Positions 47,301-59,900 of a stretch of DNA of 64,000 bases are shown one piece after another. The stretch lies in contig NC_088921.1 of NCBI RefSeq assembly GCF_038396675.1, forward strand, positions 45,042,501-45,106,500, read 5' to 3'. Both the position numbers and the translations under genes were made by a program. The notes under the pieces are model-generated. The model saw nothing but the letters and a program-made list of their open reading frames with translations. It was not told where the DNA came from and ran no database searches. Every line of letters starts with the position of its first letter. Position 1 is the stretch's first letter. Origin of the DNA: Hydra vulgaris (taxonomy: Eukaryota > Cnidaria > Hydrozoa > Anthoathecata > Hydridae).

Positions 47301-50300
47301 CTTTATTGAGTTTCAGATCATAATTTTTTTTCAGACCACCCACAGCTTATTAGGAATAATTACCTGAGAGTATTAATAACATAAGTGTCTCAATCATGAT
47401 ACATATGTAACAAATTTCTTCCAGTGTTTTAATGTTTTTAGCATTTTTAGCTTTTTTAAAAATCCTTTTATTTGTTGTGTATAATATCTTTATATATCTT
47501 ATGTATATAATATCTATAAAACTATCAAGTGTTTTATTTTAAAAAAATCGAAAAAGATTAAAAAAAAAGTTGCTAGTGGTAGGATTTCAACTACAGTTTT
47601 TTCATTCAGAAGCTCTGTGAGTTAACCACTCGGCCAGGCTGACATGTTGACTAATGAAAATTTTAAAACTATATAATAAATAAGACTTTATAAAAGCAAA
47701 ATAAATGTTATAGATCAAAATTATGAAGATGTTGCCACAATGCAATTTCCAAGTGAAAGTAAAGTTGTATAACAGTATAATAATATACATATAAGTAAAG
47801 TATAAATATCAAGTGCAAATTTTTGCAAGCTAATAACTAGCTTTCATAATATATATGGTCATATATATGTATATATTATATATATGTATATATAATATAT
47901 ACATATATATACACATATATACATTTATATACACAAAATTAGAACTACTAACGCGCTATATCCTTGAATAAAACAATTTAATAAAATTAATTAAATTGTT
48001 GAAATTCAACTATACTGCAAGTGGTAAAAAGTTAAATAAAGTAAAATTGTCGCATGAAGTTTTTTAAATTTTTAGTTTTCTATGTATATGATAGTTAATA
48101 TACTTAATATTTTAATAACTGAATTTAAAAAAGAACTGAAAAAAATAGGCAAATAAACAACAAATCAAAAAAGTATTTCCTTAAAATTTTATTTTATGTT
48201 TTATGGTTTTCCTCTTTATAAAATGTTACATGTAATTTTATTGTTTATTTGTAATGTAAAGTTGTTTTTAACTTGTAGGATATCAGTAAGTCAGATAAAG
48301 TAAAATTTAAACTTTGAACACTTATGTAACAAAACAATTGTTGCAAGAGTAAAAGTAGGTCAAGAGTTTACTTCAGGATGGCAAACAAAAAAGGCTTTTT
48401 TATAAACGAGAAAATATGTGTCAAGAGACTAAAATAGTGCAGAAAACACTTAAACTGGACTTTAGATTAATGTGCCATATGGACAGATGAGTCACCTTTC
48501 ATGCTACAATATGGTAATCAAGAAAGAATTTGAAAAAAAGGGAGCAATTTAATCTAAAGTGTGCATGTGCCACAGCTAAACATGATAAAAATATCATGGT
48601 TTGGGGGTGCATTTGTTGCTCATAGAGTGTGAATTATGTACAGAGTTCATGGAATCTTGGACCAAGATAAGTACTATTATAAATTCATGGAATCTTGGAC
48701 AACATAACTACTACTATAATTTCATGGAATCTTAGACCAACATAAGTACTATTATAATTTAATTTATCGCTTAAAATCAAGATTACCATATCTATTTCCA
48801 AATAAAAACAATTTCAGCAAGACACCATTATTCCACCTCATTCTTCTTATAAGTATTTCAGCCTTGTTACTAATTCCAATAAAAACTCTTTCTTAGATGG
48901 TATAGACACATTTTTAATTGAGTATTGTAAGTTTAATTTCTCCATCTTATGGACAACTTTGAGTAGAGTGCTAGACTAGTGGAGTGTTTATATCATTTAA
49001 TATGGTGTTGTTTTAAACAATAATAATAATAATGAAACTTATTTATAACTAAAATCGAAAAAGAAAATACTCCACTAAACCACCATTGTTATATTAACAT
49101 TTCATTATTTCATTTCATTTTGAAATTTTATTATTTCATTTTGAATTGTAAGTACAATAGCAAATTTCCTTTCCTCATTTGATACCGGAGATTTATCCTG
49201 AATTATTTCCATGCCAACTTTTGTTTCCATGAAGTTATTAAAACTCATAACACTAATTGTAGTACTCATGCCACTATAATTCTAGTTGCAGTATTAACAT
49301 TTATTTTTTAATTTTGTAATTTATGGCCAATGATTGCTATTAGGATGAAACTTAAACACACATAAAATAACTGTGTTTTTACTCATTTTTTTAAAATATT
49401 GGAAAATAACTAATATATATAATAAATAATAAATAAATCAGTTGTTCTCTATGTTAATGTTCAATTCTATATACAAATGTTGGATTCAATTTCTATCCCA
49501 TAATCAACATTTTAAAAACATTTTAAAAATAAATTTATAATGATTTTAATTGTACTCTTTATAAATTTAGTTTAAGTTTGAGTAAAAATAAATATGTATA
49601 ATTATTCTGATGCAACAGCTAATAAATACAAAAGTTTATTAAAACAATTTTTTCAATCATATACTAATTTTTAATATTTGCTTATACATTCATAAGCTTA
49701 TTAGCTTATGAATGTATAAGTAAATATTAAAAATTAGTATATGATTGAAAAAATATTGTATCAAAATACTGTTGTACCACAAAGTTTAAGTATATTTGAT
49801 GCAATAATTGATACAATAATTGAATACAATTAAAAATAACTGAGATACTGTTGAGCAGCATAATTATGCAATATTTTATTTCAGAGTTTTACTTATTTTG
49901 TTCAAACAATCAACTTTTTTAAAAGAAGAACATTATAAAGCTTTTATAAAGTTTATAAAAGTACAAAAAAAAACCTTTTATTTTCAATGGGATAGTTAAA
50001 AAAGTTCTACGTAATAGCTGATGTTAATAATAAAACATAATAATAGTAAACAAGCTTATGTATACTGTCTGTTTTTTTTTATTAAAAAATAAATACCTGG
50101 TTCAGGAATCCAGGACAGAGTATCTTCTATAAATTTAAAAAATAATTTTATTGTACTTTGGACACAAACAATATTAATTTATTTAAGAAAATTATAAATT
50201 ATAAAAAACAAGCTTTAAACAACCAAAGAAATGAAACCAAAAAAGGTACTAACCCTCAATTGGAATGCTAGATAACTTTTGCTTTTTAACAAGTGATAAC

Positions 50301-53300
50301 TCTATTAAAAAAGTTTTTTTTTTAAATGTAAATAATTACAGGATGATAAACGATTCAAATTCAATTAGTTTAGATAAATTATTGAACAAAAATAAATAGT
50401 AAGGTTTTCTCTGGAAAACATTCTATACATTTTAATTTGTAGATTACAATCATATTATAATTAAAAATACTTTAAAATAATAAAAAACGTTGATCTACCT
50501 TGTTTATTATCATTTGGGATGATTTCTTTAGAAACTATATAAAAGTTGATTTTAAAGTTAATTTACAAATTAGAAATTTACAAAAATTAAAAAAAAGTTT
50601 TACAGAAACTTACTTTCATCATTGCTTGAGCTAGAAAATGTAAATGGAATATTATTAGGTTGTAAAGAAGCTTGACTTTCATGCACACTATTTAGAGGAG
50701 TATATTGATCAGAAGTTAAGTATGAACTAACAGGAATTGATGAAGTAGCAGTTGATCCCTCAGGAGAAGGATAAATCATACCTAGAAATAATTTCCATAA
50801 CAAATTAAGAAAAAAAAAAGTTTAACTTTTTTTTCATGCTAATGATTTTAAATTACTTGCAATTAAAAAAAATTAACTAAAATTAAATAAAGATCTATAC
50901 TTTTTCGTTCTTCACTAGCTTCTTCAATAGTATTTTGAACTTCTTTTAAGGTCATTTGGGCTTCTTTTGCTTCTGGTATTTTATTGCTTTCATTTTTGAT
51001 TGCACTATTTTCACTGGGTAAAACAACCCCCTCAGTAATGCTTGTTTTGTCAATATTTTGGTTATTAATATCACTTGATTTGTCAGGGATCTGGTGACGT
51101 GAATCACTTGTCTTATCTAGATAAAAATAATGAATTTAAAATCGTAAAACAAATTTTTTTTAGTAATTCACTACCAGCAAATAAAGTTAAAGAGCCAGAA
51201 AGTGGTTGATGGAAAACTTAAAAACTCTAAATTGGATGATACAGGAAAACATAAAGAAGAAAGAGATAACCTAAGCATTGGAGTACAAGGAAAAAAACTA
51301 GATAAACAAAAGCTTTTAGGACATAAAGGAACAGATACAGTAAAAGAATGCAACTTTGCTGAAAGACAAATCATGCAATATTGAATTTTGATAATGTATA
51401 TAAAAATAGTAAATATATTTACATATTGTAAATCTATTTTTTCTTATTTGGCACCTAGAAAAAATACATTTACAAAATGTTTATGGACCTTGTCTAGAAA
51501 AAAAAGTGCATTATTAGAAGAACCAGCAAAAATGTGACAACAGTATTCAATACAATGACAAAGAGATTTATAGATGCACATAAATAAATAGTCAGATGAT
51601 TTAAAATAAATTTCACAACAAATAAGTGAACTGATACCTAAGTATATGTGACTATTAGAGACTTAAAGAATCAAAAGATAATATTGCTATCAATACTGAG
51701 ATCTGAAGATAAAACAGCTGAATTCAAAATAGTTTCACTAAGAGCAAGGAGGTCTGGTGAATTTTGCAAAAGATAAAATGATAAAATAGATGAAAATAAT
51801 AATGATAAAAAGTTATTTAACTTGAAATAGTTAGTTGATGATTTTTGATGTTTATCACTATAGTAACATACTTATTTATGTTTATTACTATAGTAATATA
51901 CATACTTATGTTATTACTATGGTACTTACTATATTATACTATGGTTACTTACTATATTACTATGGTAATATACATACTTATGTTTATTACTATAGTAATA
52001 TACGTACTTATGTTTACTACTATAGTAATATACATACTTATGCTTATTACTATAGTAATAAACATAAGTATGTATATTACTTGTATATTACTATAGTGTA
52101 TTTATGTTTAGTACTATAGTTTTAAGTTAATTAGACACAATCATATATATTGCATGAAACCCATAGCAATAAGCTATGCTGTTACCTCAGTTTGGCTAAT
52201 CAACTGAAAGTCATAACAAAGGGCTTTTTATGTGGCCTTCACAGCAAACAACTGTAAATGTTGTTTGGTATATTTGAATATATGTTTTTGGAATATTTAA
52301 AAAATATTACTAATATAAAGTTTAAAGTCTATAAAAATAATTTTATAAAGACAACATTTGATAATAGCATATAACATAAAAGACAAAAGTATTTTTTACT
52401 TAAACCAGTACTTTATTCCATTGTCATTTCACTACAAACAAGAAAAAATACTAAATGGCACAAAATGCCTGTCAAATACAGTACCATAGTATTATGAATT
52501 GGCAGATGTCAGTCCTTTAACAACAGTAGTTTTACGCATATCTGGAAATTTGTGATGATAACTTTCCACTATTTGCAGCATGAACTGCAAATGGTCTTTA
52601 TTCCTTTTAATACACTTTGTATAACTTGTCTACCCCATTTTTAATAACTTACAGTGCAGTACTACTTCTCAAACTGTATATTACATATACACTATCTCTC
52701 ACTCATGACTTGACAGAGTTTGATATCTGCCACATAAGTTAAGCTTATTTATTTTAACAGAACTTGTTAAGCAGCATTTTTAAAATCATTTTCACAGATT
52801 TTTCCTTAAAATTTGATGTCTTTTGAGGCATGAACCTCTCTCTCATCATCTACATCCGCATTTCAACCCTTTGGAACTCTTTTGCCTTACAACCTACACC
52901 TTTTCAAGCCTTCTGTCAACCGTTTCCTTGTTTCTCTTTAACTCTATTTTTTATTTTCTAGTAACTCCCAACTTAATAGTGGTTGCTTGCAGTCTTGTTG
53001 GGAGTGAATAAAAAAAAATGTAAGCATTTTAAACAAGTTTTTTTCCTTTAGGTACTTAATATTAAAAAGTTCAAAATCTTGAACAAAGAAATCAATAAGT
53101 TGGTCAATATGTTTAAGCTACTAAGCTTGGTTATTTTTCTATTTTGTGTTTAAAATCTTTATTCTCTAGCTAGTTTTAGCATTTTTGTGTTATTTTAAAA
53201 TTGTTTGTATATCAATCATACTATTTATAAACAGCTATGAACAAAATAAAATCATCATATCATCATATGTAATAACGTAAAAATACATCATATGTAATAA

Positions 53301-53857
53301 CAACATATCATCAATGCTATTTATAAACAGCTGTTGTATACTGCTATTATCATCAATGTTTTTCTTAAGTAATGTTCTACCTTATTCATCAACTTTTTTT
53401 AATATCTAAAAATTTTAATATCTATCATGAATAAACTAAATCCAAGAGTCATTGTTTCCTGAATTTTGAAAATATAAAAATGTATTCGTTTAGTTAGATC
53501 TGAACTTACAAATTGTATTCAAGAACATTCAGTTAGATCTGAACTTACAAATTGCATTCAAGAACATTCAGTTAGATCTGAACTTATAAATGTTTAAAAT
53601 GTAAGCAAAAGGTTCCATTTTTAACATGTCTGGTACGGTGATCAACTTGTTTTGTTGTGCAGTGTTTGTGAAGACTTCAAAGTTAAAAAGTAGAAAAATA
53701 TTTTAAAAATATGTTTGTTTAAAGTGTGGGTAACTATAACAAATGTATTGATAATATGTTCAGTGTTAAAAATATTGTATTGACAATTTAACAACAACAA
53801 TATGTGGAAAACAAGTATTAAGAGTATTGCAATTAATATTATCATTAATATTATTGC

Positions 53858-53921
<64 letters not shown>

Positions 53922-56900
53922 TAGAAGAAAAAAAGTGTTTTAATGTTTTAAGTTACTAAATATTATTTAAGTATGAAAAAAATTATATTTGCTCATACAA
54001 TGAGATTGTTGGTTTAAATAAAAAATGGATTAATAAAAATAATTTTAAATGTTAAAAATCCCCAAAAATTTGTTACTAACAGATCAAAATTTTTATAGAA
54101 ATTGAATGATTGAATTGAATATGGATGCAAAATTTTACATAAATATGCAAAACATTTAATAGAAACCCTTAGTCATTTTCCTAGAATAATAACTTGCAAC
54201 TGCAAAAAATTAGATTTAAGCCTGGTTTTTTATATATGGAATGTAAAAACAATATCAAAACATTAAAAAAAAATTTAGTGTTTTAAGTAGTTATCAAATC
54301 TATAAAATATAAAAATCCTTTAACAACTTTCAATTTAAAAAAAATCATAATTACTTTGAGTTTAAATATATCAAAACATAAAAATATTAAACTTTAAAAT
54401 TTTGACTCTAACTTTGTTTAACTAAGTTTATTTTGCAATAAGTTTACAACTTTTCGTTTTTACATCTAGCATTTGAAAAATAAAAAATTATTAAGCACTT
54501 CTTTACCTGGAGGGTTTCCAGAAGTATAGGTTGCAACAAATCCAGGTTTCATAGCGGTTAAATGACTACTTGATACAAAGCGAATAAACAAAGTATTATC
54601 TGTTGACGTATAAAGAGGTGGAACTTTTTGCCCACAATACTTTTTTTTTTCATCTCCTCCACTTAAGAAAATATAGTCACTTGAACAACTAAAAAAAAAA
54701 AAGCGGAATCAAATTTGATCAACTTTATAAAAAAATAGAAATTGCTTAAAAGAAAAAAAGTGAAGAAAAAAAATTAATGTAGAATTGAAGTAAAAACTTA
54801 TTAAGATGTAAAAATTTAGTTTAAATCAATAAAATCACTTTCTTATAGTCTACAGTCTCCTTATAATCTATAGTCTTATATACATTAATTTTGTTATTTG
54901 GTGGCACTGCTGTTTATCCTTATTGAATAATCATTGACCATCAACTTTAGTAATATCAAAGTTTATCCATAGTGTCATATTTTCTTTACACATTATTATT
55001 TTTATAAAATATTTATACAGGAAATTTATCATAAATATATATACACTTCAGTTAAAAACTGCTATCAATGTATGTCCTGTAGTAATAGGGAAAAAAATAT
55101 TAAAAGTTAAAAGTACAAAATCACAAAATATTACAAAGTATACAAAATAATTTACATCATAAAAAATTTTTCTTCAACAAAACATTAAAACCACTTTCAT
55201 TTTTAAAGTTTCTAATCAGGAAATCATTGCTAAATCTAGAGAACATTAGATTTTTGATAACTTGTTTGATATCTTGAAAAGCATGCTTTCGGTTTTTAAT
55301 TACATTTATCATTAGTTCATAATTTTTAAAATAATATGTAATATTTTTAAAATTTTGCATTACGCAACTTTCAACAGATAAAAAGTCTTTAGAATAGCAA
55401 TATATAACCATATCATCTCCATATTATTTTAATTGGCATTTTTGATTAAATTAGTAATATCATTAAAGAAATTCATTAACAACAATAGTCTAAGTATGGT
55501 TCTAAAACAACTATATCAGGCCTCTTAGCCTTAGTGAGGTAAATTTTTTTCATTTAAGAATATCAGTATCATGACTCATCATAACATTGGCGTAATCATA
55601 CCACCTATTGAGGTTTTCATCTTATCCCCCCTTTCTCCCTAAGCCACTACCCAAAAATAACAAAATGAATTATAATTTCATTATATTTAGACATAAACTT
55701 TTGCCAATAAGAGTTTTCAAATTGCAATATAATTGAACAAAATTGACTTTTAATAGTTTTGTAAATTTAAGATTTATTATTAGATTAGGTATTATTTTTG
55801 ATAGATTTTTTCAAATAGTTTTAGTTCAAAAGAAGATTTTCATTCAATAGTTTTAGTTCAAAAGCCTTTTATTTTCATGATAATTAATTATGATGAAACA
55901 TCTTCACTCACACATTTGCCATATAAAATGTTTGTTTTATTTGCTTATTGTGGCATGGGAAAAATTTTAAATGAAACTTTTAATTTGATTTTTAAAATGC
56001 TGAAGCTGATAGTTGTTATTTTTCAATGAAGTATTACATCATTATATCAATGAAGTATTGCTTTTTTTCCCCATCAGCAAGAGCATTAAACACATCTATT
56101 TGGAGTTCATTTTTTTATTCAAAATATTTGCAACTATACTGAACAAATTTCTCAAACAAAAAGACGTGGTGAACACCTATAATTATATGTATAATTTATA
56201 ATTCAATTATACTGAACAAAATAACGAAATTAATAATATTATAAACTATTAGGTTTATAACAAAAAAACAACTTATTAATAAAATATTTTATTAATAAGT
56301 CTAATAAAAACTATAATAACATAAGTCAAATAAAAACTTTATTTCAATAAACAACAAGAAAAAAAAAAAGAAAAAACTACAAGTGTTCACCGCGTCTTTT
56401 TGTTAAAGAATTGCTAAAAAATCCTCTATAAAACAAGCTTATTGTACATTTGCTTAATTATTCTCTTTGGTACCATTGCTATCTTCTGCGCTTGTATCCA
56501 CCTGTTATTAACTTATTGTAGTGTGATGAGGTCAAATAAGACCAAAATAAATATTTTGTATAGTTGTGATGTTCCTAAATGAATAGAACTGCTCAATTAT
56601 AAATTTGACTTTTTTGTTGAAATTATAAAGTTGACTTTTTTGTTGAAAACCATACTACTTTGTTTAACATGGATTTTACTCATACTTTGTGGTAAAATAG
56701 CCAAAAAAAAACTTTTGTCTCATTTGGTGTTGTCATAATGATTGACAGCATAAGGTGATTAAGTCTGGTCATTTAAATATCAAAATAAGTCTGGTCATTT
56801 AAATATCTATATAAGTCTGGTCATTTAAATAATATGAGTTATTACCAAGGGAACTTCATAATACCAATTAATTCATCAACAATAAAACCTGAATTTTAAA

Positions 56901-59900
56901 ATTTTTTGTATTAATCACATTTTAGACACAAAGCCTCAAATTGCTCAAACATTATGTTCAATCGCACTCATCGCATTCTTTATTTTGTTCAACCGTATTC
57001 ATCCCATTCTTCAATATTTCTTAATCGCATTCATCGCATTCTTCGCATTTCTTAAACAATTTCTCGAACAACAATAAGATTTTTACAGCTTTTTTCAACA
57101 AACTTTCTTAATTTGTGATTAAAATTTTTTGAAATTCAAGTTCTTTGGAGTGTAAATTAGTGGTATTTAATCTTTCATTTTTGAAATTTAATTTAATGGT
57201 TTTTTAAGAAATTTAGTTTTACAAAACTTTTTTTCAAAATAAACTTAATTTTACACAGAACAGTTTTATAAAACTATTGTTCAAAAGAAAAGAAAAAAAA
57301 AGATATGAGAAGCCAAAACTTAACCAAAAAAAAAGAAAAAAATTTCAAACAAAACTGAGAAAATAAGCCTTAAATATTCTAAACATATATAATTTTTGAC
57401 TTTTTTTACTGATTCCAATATGTAACGGTAACCATTATGTAACAAATAATACAAGTTATTATCAGTTAAGAGCAAACTTCATAAATGCTTTTGACATTCC
57501 AAAAGTACATTTTTTAAATCTAATAATTTATAAACTAAATTTTTTGAAATGTGTATGAGATTTATTTGCCCACAGAGTTATATAATGGAGTTTATTATAG
57601 TGGAGTTTTTATGTGCCCAAAAAGTTATAGTGGAGTTTTAATGTGCCCAAAGAGTTATATTGGAGTTTTAATGTGTCCGCTTTGTTTTATTAAGAGTTTA
57701 ATATGTTTACTTTGTCTTAATTGAAATTATGTCCACTTTGAGTCAGTTTAACTTTATATCAAATTTAAAAATAAATTTTTTTTTAATTTTAAGACTTACT
57801 CTTCTGTGCCAACATCAAAAGCGTGAAAAGTAATTCTAATAGGTTTTTCCTCTGTAATAATAGTAATGTTACAGTCTTCATTTGGTGGATAATATTCAGG
57901 ATAATTAGGAGATGAAATAAGACCAGCAGGAGCTGTGTAGTTATATCCACATAAATCTAAATAAATATTTTTTCAATATTTATCAAAACTTTTTCAAAAT
58001 CTAAATTATAAATAATTCTTTTTCTTATTTAATATAATAAACAATCAAAGTTTAATTCTTCTATAAAACTATTTTCAAATGTATAAACAATTGTATAAAA
58101 TTTAGAAAATAAATAATTATCAAATTATATACTACTTAGGTTGTTAGAAAAGTTTCTAGAATCCAATATAAAAATAAATGAATTTTTTTTTCACTTTATT
58201 TTATTAAATGATAAAAATAATTTTCATCTTTATCTATAAAAAGATGCTTCAAGTCATTTATTAAATGTTTTTTTATACTTTTCTTTGGATACACTTTGAA
58301 GTAGCTTGGTTAAGTGATTTTTTTGACTTTCGACGTCAGTATAGTTATCAAGTATTTTTTTATTAAGTCGAATAGCCAATAATTGAATGGATCTAAATAC
58401 AAAGGGTAGCAAATGTGATTCTGACTTGGTTAAGATAATTTGTGTCGTTTGAATAACGTAAGGTCAAGCATTATAACAGAAGTTTAAAATTCAAAGTGCC
58501 TATTACGGGTCTTTGCTTTTTTTTTTCTTTTTTTTTTTGCATATAATAGGTTTCAAACATTTTCTTACATAGTATTGACTAGTAATGGTGCTTTCCTTTT
58601 CAATAAATGAAAAATAAAAACCTAAATGAACAACAACTTGAACAACAAGTTGTTTTGAGGAAGTTATAGAACATATTTTTTGGCTTAAACCTGTTGTACC
58701 ATACTATAGTTTTTAAACTTTTACCTTTGCCAACTCAACAAGCATTAGCTAATGCTTTTACGACTTGTCTCAAATAAAACCAAAACTCATCTCCTGTTAT
58801 AGCATTACACAGTTGTCATGGGCCCATTCTGAATAGGTAAATTTTCCTAACATGCCTCAACTCTATTCTTACAATTTTAATATGTTAACTCATAGGGTAT
58901 TCAACATGATGCTAGTTTTTTTTTAAGAGTGTTGTGAATAATTTCATTGATAATAAAATGATTGACCAATGACAGGCCTTTAATTATATCATGTGTTGCA
59001 TGGGGGTTTTCTTCAATAACAGCACACATACATTTAATATTCTAAGCTGTATACATTGTTTTAGGGTGTCCTAAGCAGGGATCATTTTTAACTGCACTAT
59101 ATTATCATTGGTAATCATTGGCAACTGTAATATATTAAAATGCTTGGTCACCATGAACTAATACCAATTCATCGGTTATGACTTGTGCTGAAACTCCAAG
59201 TAGAGCACAGGTTTTAGTATATGCTCAACATTTAATTTTTTCCATTTTTTAACATTTTTCTTCTAAATTTGTTAAATAAAAATTAAAAAACTTTTTAAAT
59301 ACCAAAAATTTTAACAACTTAAAATATTTATAATTAAATACAGTTTAAGGGTGTTATGTAAATAATTAATTATTTCCTTTTATAATGCAACTTTATAGAT
59401 GACATTCTATGAACTTTTCTAATGACCTAAGTATATAAAATAGTTAATGTATAATGTATAGAGCATATTTTTCTCACTAAAAAAATTTAATGATTTTAAT
59501 CTAAAGATAAATATTTTGAGATATAAACAGTTGATTTTTACAGTAGATAAAAAGTTGCTAATAAACTATTTTTGTAATTATTATTTAACATTTATTAATA
59601 TGTGGACCTAATTTTGATGGAAATTTTAAACATGAATTTTTACTAATTCTTATATGACAGCTTTAAGAACCCTGTAGATAGATGTAAATCTTTTTTTTAC
59701 ATTTTTTGTTTCTCAAGCTGATAACTGAAAAAACATTGGACTGAAAAAAAATTATTATAGTAAGGGGGTCACTAAGGTAAGAAGGTAAGAACTCATTTTA
59801 TTTATGTGTTTATTATAAGTATGTAAATAATAACATTTGTGATCATTGTGTGTAAATAAGGTTAATTTCAACTGAAAGTAATTTTAAATGAATGATTATT

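Noticed and set aside
47572-47652. Functional tRNA gene
   Set aside because: Box A and box B are present but the acceptor and anticodon stems do not pair properly, so it is a pseudo-tRNA or SINE head. The heads at 715-782 and 2015-2080 were rejected as tRNA genes for the same reason.
51171-51384. Overlapping 60-67 residue open frames on both strands
   Set aside because: They lie in a dispersed LINE-derived fragment found in at least three places and have no conserved protein motif here.
53488-53590. CRISPR-like regular repeat
   Set aside because: The units are directly contiguous (39-bp period) with no spacers, in a eukaryotic intron. It is an ordinary minisatellite, as are the arrays at 51845, 56762 and 57575.
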